Assembly (NCBI RefSeq): GCF_035514885.1 | Contig: NZ_DATJCH010000010.1 | Coordinates: 1-64,000 of the forward strand | Length of the DNA stretch: 64,000 bases | Direction: 5' to 3' | DNA from: Albibacterium sp035514885 | Lineage (GTDB): Bacteria > Bacteroidota > Bacteroidia > Sphingobacteriales > Sphingobacteriaceae | Shown: piece after piece, positions 26,677-36,516 of the stretch | Position numbering within the stretch: position 1 is the first letter of the stretch | How the letters are laid out: each line of letters opens with the position of its first letter | Translations under genes and position numbers: made by a program | The notes under the pieces: model-generated | Database searches by the model: none | Told to the model about the DNA's origin: nothing | Seen by the model: only the letters and a program-made list of their open reading frames with translations

Positions 26677-27222
26677 ATGCAACGGTTTTTAGGAATTTTA
26701 CTTTTTTTCATTTTTATAGTTGGCTGTAAATCAGACCGACCAGATTATATTATAAAAGAGAAGGAGATGGCTGGTTTACTGAGAGATTTACATCTGATAG
26801 ATGGGTACTTGAATACCCTGCCATCTGATTCTGTTCAGCGCCTATCTGCTAATTTAATTGAAGGAGTTTATCAGCATTATCATGTTGATTCAATGATTGT
26901 TCGTGAAAGTTTAGAATACTACTCAAAACAACCTCAAGTCCTCAATCGTATTTACTTAAAGGTGGATGCTGAATTAAAGGATATGGCAGTTGTTGCTCAA
27001 GAGGTTAGCAGGAAGGCTCAGAGAGAAATATTTGTTAAGGATTCTATTAGAAGTGCCCATGTGGCTGATAGTTTGTTGAGATTGAAGAATGATTCGATAA
27101 GATCTAAAGTAATGAAGCATTTGCTTTATTGGAAAGACTCTGATTCTGTAGATCTAAAACCTAAATCCTGGTCATGGGAGGAGCGTAGCAGGCTTCTTGA
27201 AAAGTTAAAACTTACTAATTGA
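26677..27222 (+). CDS. DUF4296 lipoprotein
   Basis: The 181-residue protein has a lipoprotein signal (IVGC, Cys17). The DUF4296 core follows: IIKEKEMAGLLRDLHLIDGY, then MIVRESLEYYSKQPQVLNRI. The remainder is a charged helix with repeated Asp-Ser-Ile-Arg segments. The family is specific to Bacteroidota and its function is unknown. It lies 10 bp before mutS2. Confidence 0.83.
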   Translation: MQRFLGILLFFIFIVGCKSDRPDYIIKEKEMAGLLRDLHLIDGYLNTLPSDSVQRLSANLIEGVYQHYHVDSMIVRESLEYYSKQPQVLNRIYLKVDAELKDMAVVAQEVSRKAQREIFVKDSIRSAHVADSLLRLKNDSIRSKVMKHLLYWKDSDSVDLKPKSWSWEERSRLLEKLKLTN

Positions 27223-27232
27223 TATTTTAACA

Positions 27233-29596
27233 ATGATCTACCCTGAAAATGCAGCTGAAAAGTTAGGTTTTAGTGAGATTAAGTCACTCATTAAAAGCAG
27301 ATGTTTGAGTACCATGGGAAAAGACATGGTAGATAAAATTCAACCGATGCATCAATTTGGTCAGATTGACAAGTTCTTAAGACAAACAAAGGAACTTAAG
27401 GAAATACTTGTTAATGATGCTCCATTGCCGATTGATCATTTATATCCAATAAAAAATTTAGTTGAAAAAATACGCGTTGAAGGCTCCTTTCTTTCAGAAG
27501 AAGAGTTTTATCAGGTATCTCTGTCTCTAAAGACAGTTTTCGCGGTTATTCATTATTTCCAAGAGAGGGAAGGCCAATACGAGGCTCTAGAAGCTTTGTT
27601 TGAACATTTGCCTGTAGAGAAGAGGATTGTTAAAGATATTGATAATGTAATTGATCAGCATGGGAAGATGAAACCGAGTGCTTCTCCTAAATTACAGGAC
27701 ATATACGCTAGCATTTCACGTGCTGAACGCGAAGCCCGTAAGAGAATGGATTCTCTTTTCAAAAATGCACAAGATGCAGGGTGGACTGCTGATGGAAGTT
27801 TAACAATACGGGACGGTCGTTTGTGTATTCCGATTTTGGCTGAAAATAAGAGGAAGATCAAAGGTTTTATTCATGATGAATCATCTACCGGACAAACTGT
27901 TTATCTTGAGCCGGAAGAGGTGTTTCAATTGAACAATCAATTGAGAGACCTGGAGTTTGATAAACGAAGGGAAAAAATAAGAATTCTGATTGAATTAACT
28001 ACTCAATTAAGACCGTATACTACTGTTCTAATATCTTATCACGGATTATTAAGTAAGCTCGATTTTGTTCGTGCAAAGGCTTTGTTTGCTATCGATATTG
28101 AGGCTGAGATGCCTGAACTTGATAATAATCCTTCTTTGAGTTTAAGAAATGCAAGACACCCACTTCTGTTTCTGAATCATAGAAAAGAAGGTCTGACCGT
28201 TGTGCCTTTATATGTAAATATTGATGAGAAACAGCGCATCGTTGTTGTTTCTGGACCTAATGCCGGTGGTAAATCAGTTTGTATGAAAACCATTGGTTTA
28301 TTGCAAATTATGGTTCAGTCAGGTTTGCTTATACCTGCAGACCCTACTTCTAAGATGGGAGTGTTTAAATCGATTTTTGCAGATATTGGGGATGATCAGT
28401 CTATTGAGAGTGATCTTAGTACGTATAGTGCCCATCTTTCTAAGATGCGCTATTTTATAGAGAATTCAGGAGGGAAGACACTTGTCTTGATTGATGAGTT
28501 TGGTGCCGGGACTGATCCGCAATTCGGTGGACCGATTGCTGAAGCGGTATTGGAGAGCCTTAATAAAAAGAGAGCGCGAGGAGTAATAACTACCCACTAT
28601 TCGAATTTAAAACTTTTTGCTAACTCTACCGAAGGTATTGAAAATGCATCGATGTTATTTGATAATGTAGTTATGAAACCCCGGTACATTCTTGAAATAG
28701 GGAAGCCGGGAAGTTCTTATGCCTTTGAAATAGCTCATAAAATTGGTCTTCCTGATGATGTTTTGAATAATGCAAAACAGAAAATTGGTGTTCAACAGAA
28801 GAAAGTTGATCTTCTGTTAGTAGATCTGGAGCGTGAAAAGAAAGAAGTTTTTGAAGCAAGACGGAATTTTCAAAAGAGAGAGAGTCAGCTTGCTAAGCTC
28901 GTTGAAGAGAACGAGTCTATGAAAACCTATCTTGAGGAGAATAAAAAAACGCTTTTGAAGCAGGCTAAATTGGAAGCACAAGAAGTGCTTCGGAATGCTA
29001 ATAAGTTGGTTGAGAATACAATTTCTGAGATTAAGGAAGCCAATGCAGATAAGGATAAAACCAAGGAGCTTAGAAAAGTATTAAAGACTGAACTGGATAA
29101 GAACTTAGTGAAGGCTTCTAAACCTGTTAAGACTGAAAAAAATGAAGATTTTCAGGTGGGCGATTGGGTTAAGATAAGTGATACAGGAACGATTGCACAG
29201 ATTATGGAAATAGCTAAAGATAACCTTATTTTGGCTATGGGAGACTTGCGTTCTGTGATAAAAAGAAACCGTGTTGAGAAAACTACCAGAAAGGATGTTC
29301 CTAAAGCTTTAAGGAAGTTGCACGGTACTGATATGACTGATAGTATTGCTAGCTTTAGTCCGGAGATCGATGTTCGAGGGATGAGGACGGAAGCTGCTAT
29401 TTATGATATTGAAAGATATTTAGATAAAGCAATTATGATGAGCTTCCCTTCATTGAAGATTATTCATGGTAAAGGAAATGGTATTCTCCGTAAAATGATC
29501 AGGGATTATTTGCGAAAATACAAGGAGGTTGATAGGATGGAGGATGAACACGCTGATCGTGGCGGAGATGGAATCACTTATGTCTATTTTAGTTAA
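27233..29596 (+). CDS. mutS2: Endonuclease MutS2
   Basis: The 787-residue protein has the MutS2 core and clamp domains (about residues 1-320) and an ATPase with Walker A SGPNAGGKS (about residue 340) and Walker B LVLIDEFGAGTDP (about residue 416). These are followed by a coiled coil (about 515-625) and a C-terminal Smr nuclease domain with IDVRGMRTEAA and IIHGKGNGILR. MutS2 acts against recombination intermediates, and in some bacteria in rescue of collided ribosomes. There is no mismatch-recognition domain, as expected. It is cotranscribed with the DUF4296 lipoprotein. Confidence 0.95.
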   Translation: MIYPENAAEKLGFSEIKSLIKSRCLSTMGKDMVDKIQPMHQFGQIDKFLRQTKELKEILVNDAPLPIDHLYPIKNLVEKIRVEGSFLSEEEFYQVSLSLKTVFAVIHYFQEREGQYEALEALFEHLPVEKRIVKDIDNVIDQHGKMKPSASPKLQDIYASISRAEREARKRMDSLFKNAQDAGWTADGSLTIRDGRLCIPILAENKRKIKGFIHDESSTGQTVYLEPEEVFQLNNQLRDLEFDKRREKIRILIELTTQLRPYTTVLISYHGLLSKLDFVRAKALFAIDIEAEMPELDNNPSLSLRNARHPLLFLNHRKEGLTVVPLYVNIDEKQRIVVVSGPNAGGKSVCMKTIGLLQIMVQSGLLIPADPTSKMGVFKSIFADIGDDQSIESDLSTYSAHLSKMRYFIENSGGKTLVLIDEFGAGTDPQFGGPIAEAVLESLNKKRARGVITTHYSNLKLFANSTEGIENASMLFDNVVMKPRYILEIGKPGSSYAFEIAHKIGLPDDVLNNAKQKIGVQQKKVDLLLVDLEREKKEVFEARRNFQKRESQLAKLVEENESMKTYLEENKKTLLKQAKLEAQEVLRNANKLVENTISEIKEANADKDKTKELRKVLKTELDKNLVKASKPVKTEKNEDFQVGDWVKISDTGTIAQIMEIAKDNLILAMGDLRSVIKRNRVEKTTRKDVPKALRKLHGTDMTDSIASFSPEIDVRGMRTEAAIYDIERYLDKAIMMSFPSLKIIHGKGNGILRKMIRDYLRKYKEVDRMEDEHADRGGDGITYVYFS

Positions 29597-29689
29597 TTCG
29601 ATTCGACTTCTTATAATCCATCTTTGAAATAGTGATATCTTGAAAAAATATTATAACTTGTTTAAAATTAATTTCAATTAATAAAACAA

Positions 29690-30382
29690 ATGATTAATAA
29701 AGTTGTAGAGGGTGCTGAAGAGGCCTTGTTGGGGCTTCAAAATGGTATGACTATAATGTTGGGAGGGTTTGGGCTTTGTGGTATTCCGGAGAATTGTATA
29801 GCTGCTATCGTTAAAAAGGGAATAAGCGATTTAACGTGTATATCTAATAATGCAGGAGTCGATGATTATGGAATTGGGTTGATGCTAAAGGGTCGTCAGG
29901 TAAAAAAGATGATTGCTTCCTATGTAGGTGAGAATGCAGAATTCGAACGTCAATTATTGAATGGTGAACTGGAAGTAGAATTAGTTCCACAGGGTACTTT
30001 AGCGACACGTTGTATGGCTGCAGGTTATGGAATGCCAGCTATTTTTACTCCTGCGGGTGTAGGGACGGAAGTTGCTGAAGGAAAAGAATCTCGTATATTT
30101 AATGGAAAGGAGTATCTAATGGAATTAGCTTTTGATGCTGATTTTGCAATTGTGAAAGCATGGAAAGGAGATACTGCAGGAAATTTAATTTTTCGTTTGA
30201 CGGCCAGGAATTTTAATCCAATCATGGCCATGGCCGGTAAGATTACTGTTGCTGAGGTTGAAGAGTTGGTTCCTGCTGGTGAACTGGATCCGGATCAAAT
30301 TCATACTCCTGGAATATTTGTTCATCGTATTTTTCAAGGCGAGAAATATGAGAAGCGAATAGAGCAAAGGACTTTTAGATAA
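29690..30382 (+). CDS. scoA: 3-oxoacid CoA-transferase, subunit A
   Basis: The 230-residue protein has the family's GGFGLCGIPENCI motif near residue 25, then SNNAGVDDYGIG and the C-terminal GELDPDQIHTPGIFVHRI. Together with subunit B (14 bp downstream) it forms the enzyme that moves CoA between succinyl-CoA and acetoacetate. Other acyl acceptors are possible. Acetoacetate use is the most common assignment in Bacteroidota. Confidence 0.9.
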   Translation: MINKVVEGAEEALLGLQNGMTIMLGGFGLCGIPENCIAAIVKKGISDLTCISNNAGVDDYGIGLMLKGRQVKKMIASYVGENAEFERQLLNGELEVELVPQGTLATRCMAAGYGMPAIFTPAGVGTEVAEGKESRIFNGKEYLMELAFDADFAIVKAWKGDTAGNLIFRLTARNFNPIMAMAGKITVAEVEELVPAGELDPDQIHTPGIFVHRIFQGEKYEKRIEQRTFR

Positions 30383-30396
30383 AACAGGTTTTTAGA

Positions 30397-31056
30397 ATGT
30401 TAGATAAAACGGGTATTGCAAAACGTATTGCAAAAGAGATAAGAGACGGTTATTATATAAATTTAGGTATTGGTATTCCGACTCTTGTTGCCAATTTTAT
30501 TCCAGAAGGTATTAATGTAGTTCTTCAATCTGAGAATGGTTTATTAGGAATTGGGCCTTTTCCGGTTAAAGGTAATGAGGATCCTGATTTAATTAATGCA
30601 GGAAAACAAACGATAACTACTATGACAGGATCAGTAGCTTTTGATTCTGCAGTAAGTTTTGGGATGATTCGTAGTCAAAAAGTTGATTTAACTATTCTGG
30701 GTGCAATGGAAGTTTCGGAATATGGAGATATAGCGAGTTGGAAAATTCCTGGTAAAATGGTTAAAGGAATGGGAGGAGCTATGGATTTAGTAGCATCAGC
30801 TAAAAATATTATTGTAGCTATGCAGCATGTAAATAAAGATGGTCAGAGTAAGTTGCTATCGAAGTGTTCTTTGCCTTTGACTGGGAGCAAATGTATAAGT
30901 AAAGTGGTGACGGAAATGGGGGTGTTTGAGATAGACAAGGAGCAGGGTGGATTTATATTGATTGAAAGAGCTCCTGGCGTCAGTGTTGATGTAATCCGTA
31001 ATGCTACTCTTGGTAAATTAATAGTAATTGGTGAGATTCCTGAGATGTGTTTTTAA
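30397..31056 (+). CDS. scoB: 3-oxoacid CoA-transferase, subunit B
   Basis: The 219-residue protein has GIGIPTLVANFIPEG and the catalytic glutamate in LQSENGLLGIGPFP (about residue 49). Further family motifs are TTMTGSVAFDSA, LGAMEVSEYGDIASWKIPG and GVFEIDKEQGGF. The glutamate forms the thioester intermediate. It is paired with subunit A. Its end overlaps the convergent uridine kinase gene by 4 bp. Confidence 0.92.
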   Translation: MLDKTGIAKRIAKEIRDGYYINLGIGIPTLVANFIPEGINVVLQSENGLLGIGPFPVKGNEDPDLINAGKQTITTMTGSVAFDSAVSFGMIRSQKVDLTILGAMEVSEYGDIASWKIPGKMVKGMGGAMDLVASAKNIIVAMQHVNKDGQSKLLSKCSLPLTGSKCISKVVTEMGVFEIDKEQGGFILIERAPGVSVDVIRNATLGKLIVIGEIPEMCF

Positions 31057-31697
31057 AAGAAAGCTTGCCTTAAATAAGTAGAAATTTCTTTACTGATAAT
31101 ATCAATGTCTTCTTCATTCTCAATATTGTTATCTATAACTTGATTGCAACTTTCTTTGAAGGGTAGTAGGTATTTATGATACGCCGGAATAACATGATTA
31201 TTCCATTTATATAAGACTTCTTCTTCGTTATATCCTCTTTCTATAAAATCTCTTTTTAGTCTTCTTTTTAAGGCTGTCTTTTCATCAGTGTACATAAATA
31301 TGCGATGATCTATCAATGTATTGATTTCGTTGTAATGAAAAATAAACAGACCTTCTATTATAAGTATAGGGGCGGGTTTGATTTCCAGAGTTTTTGACTT
31401 AAGTAGCGGATTGTTGAAAGTATATTCTTCTTTTGTAACCGTTCTTCCTTCTATCAGTGATTTAATATCGTTATAAAAAGAATCTTTATTGAATGCAGAC
31501 GGTAGATCGAAGTTATAAAGTTTGTTTTCTTCTTTCGTCTTGGTATTTGCCGGGATATAATAGTTATCTAAAGATATAAAAGACGCTTCACCTGGGTTAA
31601 AGTGTTTAAGAAAGCAGTTCAGAAAATAGGTTTTCCCAGAACCACTGTTTCCAGCAATACCGATTATATATGGTTTCTGATTAAATCTTTCTGTCAT
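31053..31697 (-). CDS. Uridine kinase family protein
   Basis: The protein is 214 residues from MTERFNQKP (31697), which is the start I chose because a longer start at 31715 would overlap the LysM gene. It has a P-loop GIAGNSGSGKTYF near residue 14, the FISLDNYYIP segment where the uridine-binding Asp lies, and LIIEGLFIFHYNEI (Walker B-like). The expected reaction is phosphorylation of uridine or cytidine with ATP or GTP (pyrimidine salvage). It may be coupled to the upstream LysM gene, whose stop is 1 bp away. Confidence 0.88.
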   Translation of the reverse strand: MTERFNQKPYIIGIAGNSGSGKTYFLNCFLKHFNPGEASFISLDNYYIPANTKTKEENKLYNFDLPSAFNKDSFYNDIKSLIEGRTVTKEEYTFNNPLLKSKTLEIKPAPILIIEGLFIFHYNEINTLIDHRIFMYTDEKTALKRRLKRDFIERGYNEEEVLYKWNNHVIPAYHKYLLPFKESCNQVIDNNIENEEDIDIISKEISTYLRQAFF

Positions 31698-31698
31698 T

Positions 31699-32559
31699 TT
31701 AATTGACTGGTACACCGTAACTGATATCTATTAAGAAGCGTTTGTCTAATATTCCTAATAAATCTGCAGTTGATTTTGATATAACTATTACTGCATCACG
31801 CGTGTTGTTGTTATCTGTGTACTTACCTACGATTTTTGCAAAGGTTGTTTTATGTGTCATAGGATTGGTTATTTTAACCACTGTGCCAACGGGAGCAGTT
31901 TTATGAAGTGCCAGCATATTCCCTTCATTGGCGTTTAATCCATCCATCCAGACACCTATTCCTTTTTCATCAACTTGCCTTAATCCGTAACGATTCGATG
32001 GCAGAGGAAGGGACATTGATGGTTCTTCAATGATTTCCGTTTCATTAATATCTTCTGGTTCATCAGCTATTTCAGTGATCGACTCTCCTTGGGGAATATT
32101 GATTGTTTGACCTGCTTTGATATCCTGTTCGTTCTTTAACTTATTTTCTTTTACGATTTCAGCAATCGAAACTTGGAATCTTTTTGAAATAGTATATAAG
32201 GTTTCTCCTGCTCCTACTTTATATTGGATGTTCTGATCTTGAGTGTCTGGTTCAGGGTTTTGGCTGGAAGAAGTAGCAGATGTAGTGATAAAAGCACGGT
32301 TAGTCGGTATCTTGATCAGATCGCCAATTTTGAGTGACTTATTATTGTTGAATGCTATGATGTCTTTGGGTTGAACCTGATATTGTCGGGAAAGAGAATA
32401 ATAGCTCTCCTTGGCTATTACACGATGCAATATAACTTGTTTTCCATTATTATTTTCTACACCTATTGAATCAATGGCAGCAGAGGAAGCATATGAAGCT
32501 TTTGCAAGTATTAAGAATAAAACCAATATAAACCCTTTACTTATATACTTAATATTCAT
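31699..32559 (-). CDS. LysM and RlpA-like double-psi barrel protein
   Basis: The 286-residue exported protein has a signal peptide (about residues 1-25, ending ASYASSA). It has two LysM domains, one with HRVIAKESYYSLSRQYQV and the other with YKVGAGETLYTISKRFQV, each ending in an IKIP or INIP strand. A short acidic linker follows, then a C-terminal domain (about residues 195-286) with TAPVGTVVKITNPMT resembling RlpA-like double-psi beta barrels. It probably binds peptidoglycan in the periplasm. The catalytic Asp expected in lytic RlpA proteins cannot be confirmed. Confidence 0.83.
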   Translation of the reverse strand: MNIKYISKGFILVLFLILAKASYASSAAIDSIGVENNNGKQVILHRVIAKESYYSLSRQYQVQPKDIIAFNNNKSLKIGDLIKIPTNRAFITTSATSSSQNPEPDTQDQNIQYKVGAGETLYTISKRFQVSIAEIVKENKLKNEQDIKAGQTINIPQGESITEIADEPEDINETEIIEEPSMSLPLPSNRYGLRQVDEKGIGVWMDGLNANEGNMLALHKTAPVGTVVKITNPMTHKTTFAKIVGKYTDNNNTRDAVIVISKSTADLLGILDKRFLIDISYGVPVN

Positions 32560-32783
32560 GTTAATTGTGTGTTGTGAATTAGATGGATCTAATTGCTATT
32601 AAGAACGTCTTATATAATTGTTTTTGTATTTAGTTTCTTCAAATAATTATTAAGAATTTGCAGTGTTCCTGTTTCTGTTTAAAAGAAATGGTTTATGTTG
32701 TGGTTATAACGCACGATTTAGTGTATATTTATAATCACAATATTTATTATAATGGGCAAAATTAATAATTAAAACTATACTTT

Positions 32784-34160
32784 ATGGATTCTCAAACACT
32801 AAAAAGGTTTTGTTCATTACTCATAGGTGTGGTTTCTTTGATATGCATTTTTACAGGGAACAGTATAGCGCAAGAAAAGCCAACGTCAGTTTATCGGTTT
32901 TCTATTCGTGAAGAGATTAATGCATCTGCATGGAGAACTACTCAGCAAGCTTATTTAAAGGCAGAGACTGCGAATGTGGATGCTATCCTCATAGAGATGA
33001 ACACTTTTGGAGGCTTGGTTAACTTTGCAGATTCAATTCGGAGTAAGATATTAGATTCTCCAATAAAAACCATTGTTTATATAAATCATAATGCAGCATC
33101 TGCAGGAGCTTTGATTTCCTTAGCTAGCGATAAGATATATATGGCAAAAGGATCGAGTATAGGGGCGGCTAGCGTGGTTGATGGACAAGGGGAGGTTATG
33201 CCTGAGAAATATCAATCTTATATGCGGGCTTTGATGCGCGCAACAGCCGAGGCTACTAACCGAGACCCAAAGATAGCAGAAGCATTTGTAGACCCGGATA
33301 TTGATGTACCAGAATTGAAAGAAAAAGGCAAATTACTTAGTCTTACTTCTGGAGAAGCTCTTAAAGCGGGCATTGCTGATGGAGAGGTGAGTAGTATAAA
33401 TGAAATATTAGAGCATGAAGGTCTAGAAAATGCTGTTTTAATAGATCATCAAATTACGTGGGTTGATTCGGTTATTGGTTTTTTAACTAATCCAGCAGTT
33501 CAGGGGTTTTTGATAGTTTTAATTATGGGAGGGATTTATTTTGAGATTTCTTCTCCTGGAATTGGACTTCCATTTATCGTTGCATTAGTTTCTGGTTTAC
33601 TTTATTTCACTCCATTATATATTGAAGGATTTGCTGCTAATTGGGAGATATTGTTATTTATTGTTGGAGTGATATTGTTAGCTTTAGAAATATTTGTCAT
33701 ACCTGGGTTTGGAATTGCAGGCATTGCGGGGATTGCGTTTATCATTTGTAGCTTTGCTTTTAGTATGGTGCCAAATGATGCTTTTGATTTTTCATTAACT
33801 GAACCAAACTTATTATTTAGATCATTTATGTTGGTAGTTATTTCGATTGTTGGAGCTATTGTCTTATCTGTTATTTTCGGCAGGAGCATTTTAAAAACCA
33901 GGGCATTTAAAAGGTTGGTTTTACAGGATGAACAGAATTCCTCAAAAGGATATGTTTCTTCGGTAGTAGATTTTTCATTAATTGATAAGGATGGTGTGGC
34001 ACGGACGGATTTACGCCCGTCTGGTAAGGTTGAGATAGACGGGAAATGGTATGATGCAGTAGCTTTAGGCGGATATATAGCTAAAGGAACAATGGTAAAG
34101 GTAGAAAAACATGAAAATTATAATTTATTTGTCCGACAAAAGTTTGAAGTACCCAGCTAA
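32784..34160 (+). CDS. NfeD family ClpP-class membrane serine protease
   Basis: The 458-residue protein has a signal peptide to about residue 29 and a ClpP/SppA-like protease domain (about 40-220). The nucleophile serine is in NHNAASAGALISLASD, near residue 107. It is followed by four or five hydrophobic segments (about 235-375) and a C-terminal OB-fold NfeD domain (about 385-458) with GKVEIDGKWYDAVA. This is the long NfeD1b-type layout. Members cleave membrane-associated stomatin-like proteins. No stomatin gene is adjacent here. Confidence 0.88.
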   Translation: MDSQTLKRFCSLLIGVVSLICIFTGNSIAQEKPTSVYRFSIREEINASAWRTTQQAYLKAETANVDAILIEMNTFGGLVNFADSIRSKILDSPIKTIVYINHNAASAGALISLASDKIYMAKGSSIGAASVVDGQGEVMPEKYQSYMRALMRATAEATNRDPKIAEAFVDPDIDVPELKEKGKLLSLTSGEALKAGIADGEVSSINEILEHEGLENAVLIDHQITWVDSVIGFLTNPAVQGFLIVLIMGGIYFEISSPGIGLPFIVALVSGLLYFTPLYIEGFAANWEILLFIVGVILLALEIFVIPGFGIAGIAGIAFIICSFAFSMVPNDAFDFSLTEPNLLFRSFMLVVISIVGAIVLSVIFGRSILKTRAFKRLVLQDEQNSSKGYVSSVVDFSLIDKDGVARTDLRPSGKVEIDGKWYDAVALGGYIAKGTMVKVEKHENYNLFVRQKFEVPS

Positions 34161-34336
34161 TCTTTTGCCTTAATTTGTTAACAATTAACCAGTTGTTATC
34201 GGGTGGTAATTTTCAATCAAAATTTTTATCAATAAATTGAAAAATTGTTAGAATTTAATGATTTATTTTTTCTTTCTTTGTGGCCTGAAAAGAGGGGAAA
34301 GGGTAATAAGAAAGAAAATTTAGTTTTATTTTTCTT

Positions 34337-34365
34337 TTGATATATTACAACTTTGTATATCTTTG
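34337..34365 (+). promoter_or_regulatory. Promoter of the tRNA-tuf operon
   Basis: TTG at 34337-34339, an 18-nt spacer and TATCTTTG at 34358-34365 match the Bacteroidota -33/-7 pattern. It lies 58 bp before tRNA-Thr, and the 263-bp gap after the NfeD gene holds no coding frame. Confidence 0.75.
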
Positions 34366-34423
34366 CAGTCCCTAAAGGAAAAGGTCTATTATAGTCGCTT
34401 AATAAATCTTTTAGGTTGAAATC

Positions 34424-34496
<73 letters not shown>

Positions 34497-34536
34497 CACG
34501 TTAAGAAGCCATAGGGCTTTTTTGAAATTAGGTGTT

Positions 34537-34617
34537 GGGGGGGTTCCAGAGCGGTCAAATGGGACGGACTGTAAATCCGTTACTTCGGTTTCGAAGGTTC
34601 GAATCCTTCTCCCCCCA
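34537..34617 (+). tRNA. tRNA-Tyr (GUA)
   Basis: The gene is 81 nt with a long variable arm. The acceptor is seven G paired with TCCCCCC, the anticodon loop is CTGTAAA (anticodon GUA) and the T arm is AAGGTTCGAATCCTT. It is second in the cluster. Confidence 0.92.
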
Positions 34618-34696
34618 CAATGAAATTGAGACTACGTTGGGTCTTATTCGATCCCTTAAATGTTTGGGGTTGTCGAATTAAAATAAAACTAAACAA

Positions 34697-34769
34697 GCGG
34701 AAGTAGCTCAGTTGGTAGAGCGATAGCCTTCCAAGCTATAGGTCGCGAGTTCGAACCTCGTCTTCCGCT
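34697..34769 (+). tRNA. tRNA-Gly (UCC)
   Basis: This is a 73-nt cloverleaf with acceptor GCGGAAG/CTTCCGC, anticodon loop CTTCCAA (anticodon UCC) and T arm CGAGTTCGAACCTCG. It is third in the cluster. Confidence 0.93.
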
Positions 34770-34832
34770 CTTGAAAGTTAAAAAGTTAATTCCTTGATAA
34801 TGAGGTCTTAACTTTTTAGTGTTTCAAACAAG

Positions 34833-34903
<71 letters not shown>

Positions 34904-34964
34904 CGTAAGCGTAAATAATGAAATCAAAATAAAAAATTAACTTATCTACTAATTCGCATACAAC

Positions 34965-36152
34965 ATGGCAAAAGAGAAATTTGACCGCAGTAAACCACAC
35001 TTAAACATTGGTACAATTGGTCACGTTGACCACGGTAAAACTACTACAACAGCAGCTATTACTAAAGTTCTAGCTGATGCTGGTTATTCGGAAGCACGTT
35101 CATTTGATTCAATTGACTCTGCTCCGGAAGAAAAAGAACGTGGTATTACTATTAATACATCACACGTTGAATATTCAACTCAATCACGCCACTACGCGCA
35201 CGTTGACTGTCCTGGACACGCTGACTATGTAAAAAACATGGTTACTGGAGCTGCTCAGATGGACGGTGCAATTATAGTTGTTGCAGCTACTGACGGACCT
35301 ATGCCTCAAACTCGTGAGCATATCTTGTTAGCTCGTCAGGTTGGTGTACCTGCATTGGTTGTTTTTATGAATAAGACTGACTTAGTTGATGACCCTGAGT
35401 TATTAGACTTAGTTGAAATGGAAATTCGTGAATTATTATCTTTCTACGAATATCCTGGAGATGATGTTCCTGTAATTCGTGGATCTGCATTAGGTGCTTT
35501 GAACGGAGAGCCTCAGTGGGTTGAGAAAATGTTAGAATTGATGCAAGCGGTGGATGATTTCATCCCAGTTCCTGCACGTTTAACTGATCTTCCTTTCTTA
35601 ATGCCGGTAGAAGATGTATTCTCGATCACTGGTCGTGGTACTGTAGCTACAGGTCGTATTGAAAGAGGTATTATCAACTCTGGTGAAACTGTTGATATCT
35701 TAGGTATGGGTGCTGAAAACTTAAAATCTGTAGTAACAGGTGTTGAGATGTTCCGTAAGATATTGGATAGAGGTGAAGCTGGAGATAACGTAGGTTTATT
35801 GTTACGTGGTATTGAAAAAACTGATATCCGTCGTGGTATGGTTATTTGTAAACCAGGTTCAGTAACTCCTCATACTGATTTCAAAGCTGAAGTTTACGTA
35901 TTGTCAAAAGCAGAAGGTGGACGTCACACTCCATTCTTTAACAAATACCGTCCTCAGTTTTATTTCCGTACAACAGATGTAACTGGAGAAATTACCTTGG
36001 AAGAAGGTGTTGAAATGGTTATGCCTGGTGATAACGTTACAATTAATGTTAAATTAATTAACGCTATTGCAATGGAAAAAGGACTTCGTTTCGCTATCCG
36101 TGAAGGTGGTAGAACTGTAGGTGCTGGACAAGTAACAGACATTACAGCTTAA
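34965..36152 (+). CDS. tuf: Elongation factor Tu
   Basis: The 395-residue GTPase delivers aminoacyl-tRNA to the ribosome. Its motifs are GHVDHGKT (residues 19-26), the RGITINTSHVEY switch region, DCPGHADYVKNM and MNKTDLVDD. Domains 2 and 3 follow, with GRGTVATGRIERG and GGRHTPFFNKYRPQFYFRTTDVTG, ending VGAGQVTDITA. It is cotranscribed with four upstream tRNAs, an arrangement shared with E. coli tufB, and followed by a terminator hairpin. Confidence 0.98.
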   Translation: MAKEKFDRSKPHLNIGTIGHVDHGKTTTTAAITKVLADAGYSEARSFDSIDSAPEEKERGITINTSHVEYSTQSRHYAHVDCPGHADYVKNMVTGAAQMDGAIIVVAATDGPMPQTREHILLARQVGVPALVVFMNKTDLVDDPELLDLVEMEIRELLSFYEYPGDDVPVIRGSALGALNGEPQWVEKMLELMQAVDDFIPVPARLTDLPFLMPVEDVFSITGRGTVATGRIERGIINSGETVDILGMGAENLKSVVTGVEMFRKILDRGEAGDNVGLLLRGIEKTDIRRGMVICKPGSVTPHTDFKAEVYVLSKAEGGRHTPFFNKYRPQFYFRTTDVTGEITLEEGVEMVMPGDNVTINVKLINAIAMEKGLRFAIREGGRTVGAGQVTDITA

Positions 36153-36177
36153 GATTAATCTGTAAAACATTAATAAC

Positions 36178-36212
36178 AATAAAGTACCCGTCTTTTGGAA
36201 GGGTACTTTATT
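36178..36212 (+). terminator. Terminator after tuf
   Basis: A 12-bp perfect stem (AATAAAGTACCC and GGGTACTTTATT) with an 11-nt loop begins 25 bp after the tuf stop and ends just before tRNA-Trp. Confidence 0.8.
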
Positions 36213-36222
36213 ATAAGTTACT

Positions 36223-36293
36223 ACGGGCATAGTTCAATGGTAGAATAGAGGTCTCCAAAACCTTTGATCAGGGTTCGAATCCTTGTGCCCGTG
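36223..36293 (+). tRNA. tRNA-Trp (CCA)
   Basis: The cloverleaf has acceptor ACGGGCA/TGCCCGT, anticodon loop CTCCAAA (anticodon CCA) and T arm CAGGGTTCGAATCCTTG. It lies immediately upstream of secE, as in many bacteria. Confidence 0.93.
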
Positions 36294-36310
36294 CAAAATG
36301 TATATATTTT

Positions 36311-36505
36311 ATGGCTAGTGTACTTGAGTTTTTTAAAGAATCGTATAACGAGATGATCCATAAGGTTACTTGGCCTACTTGGGGAGAATTGCAAAATTCT
36401 GCTGTGGTAGTACTGATTGCTTCGTTAATTATAGCATTGATTATTTTAGCAATGGATGAGTCTTCAAGTTCTATTTTGAAATTGTTTTATCAGTCAGTAG
36501 GCTAG
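36311..36505 (+). CDS. secE: Preprotein translocase subunit SecE
   Basis: The 64-residue minimal SecE has a conserved amphipathic helix ESYNEMIHKVTWPTWGEL and a single transmembrane helix (about residues 31-47) with a short tail. It is part of the SecYEG channel in the inner membrane. It lies between tRNA-Trp and nusG, the universal position of the gene. Confidence 0.95.
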   Translation: MASVLEFFKESYNEMIHKVTWPTWGELQNSAVVVLIASLIIALIILAMDESSSSILKLFYQSVG

Positions 36506-36516
36506 AAATTAAACTA

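Noticed and set aside
29600..29689. Promoter for the CoA-transferase genes
   Set aside because: The nearest -7 candidate reads CATCTTTG and no well-spaced TTG was found.
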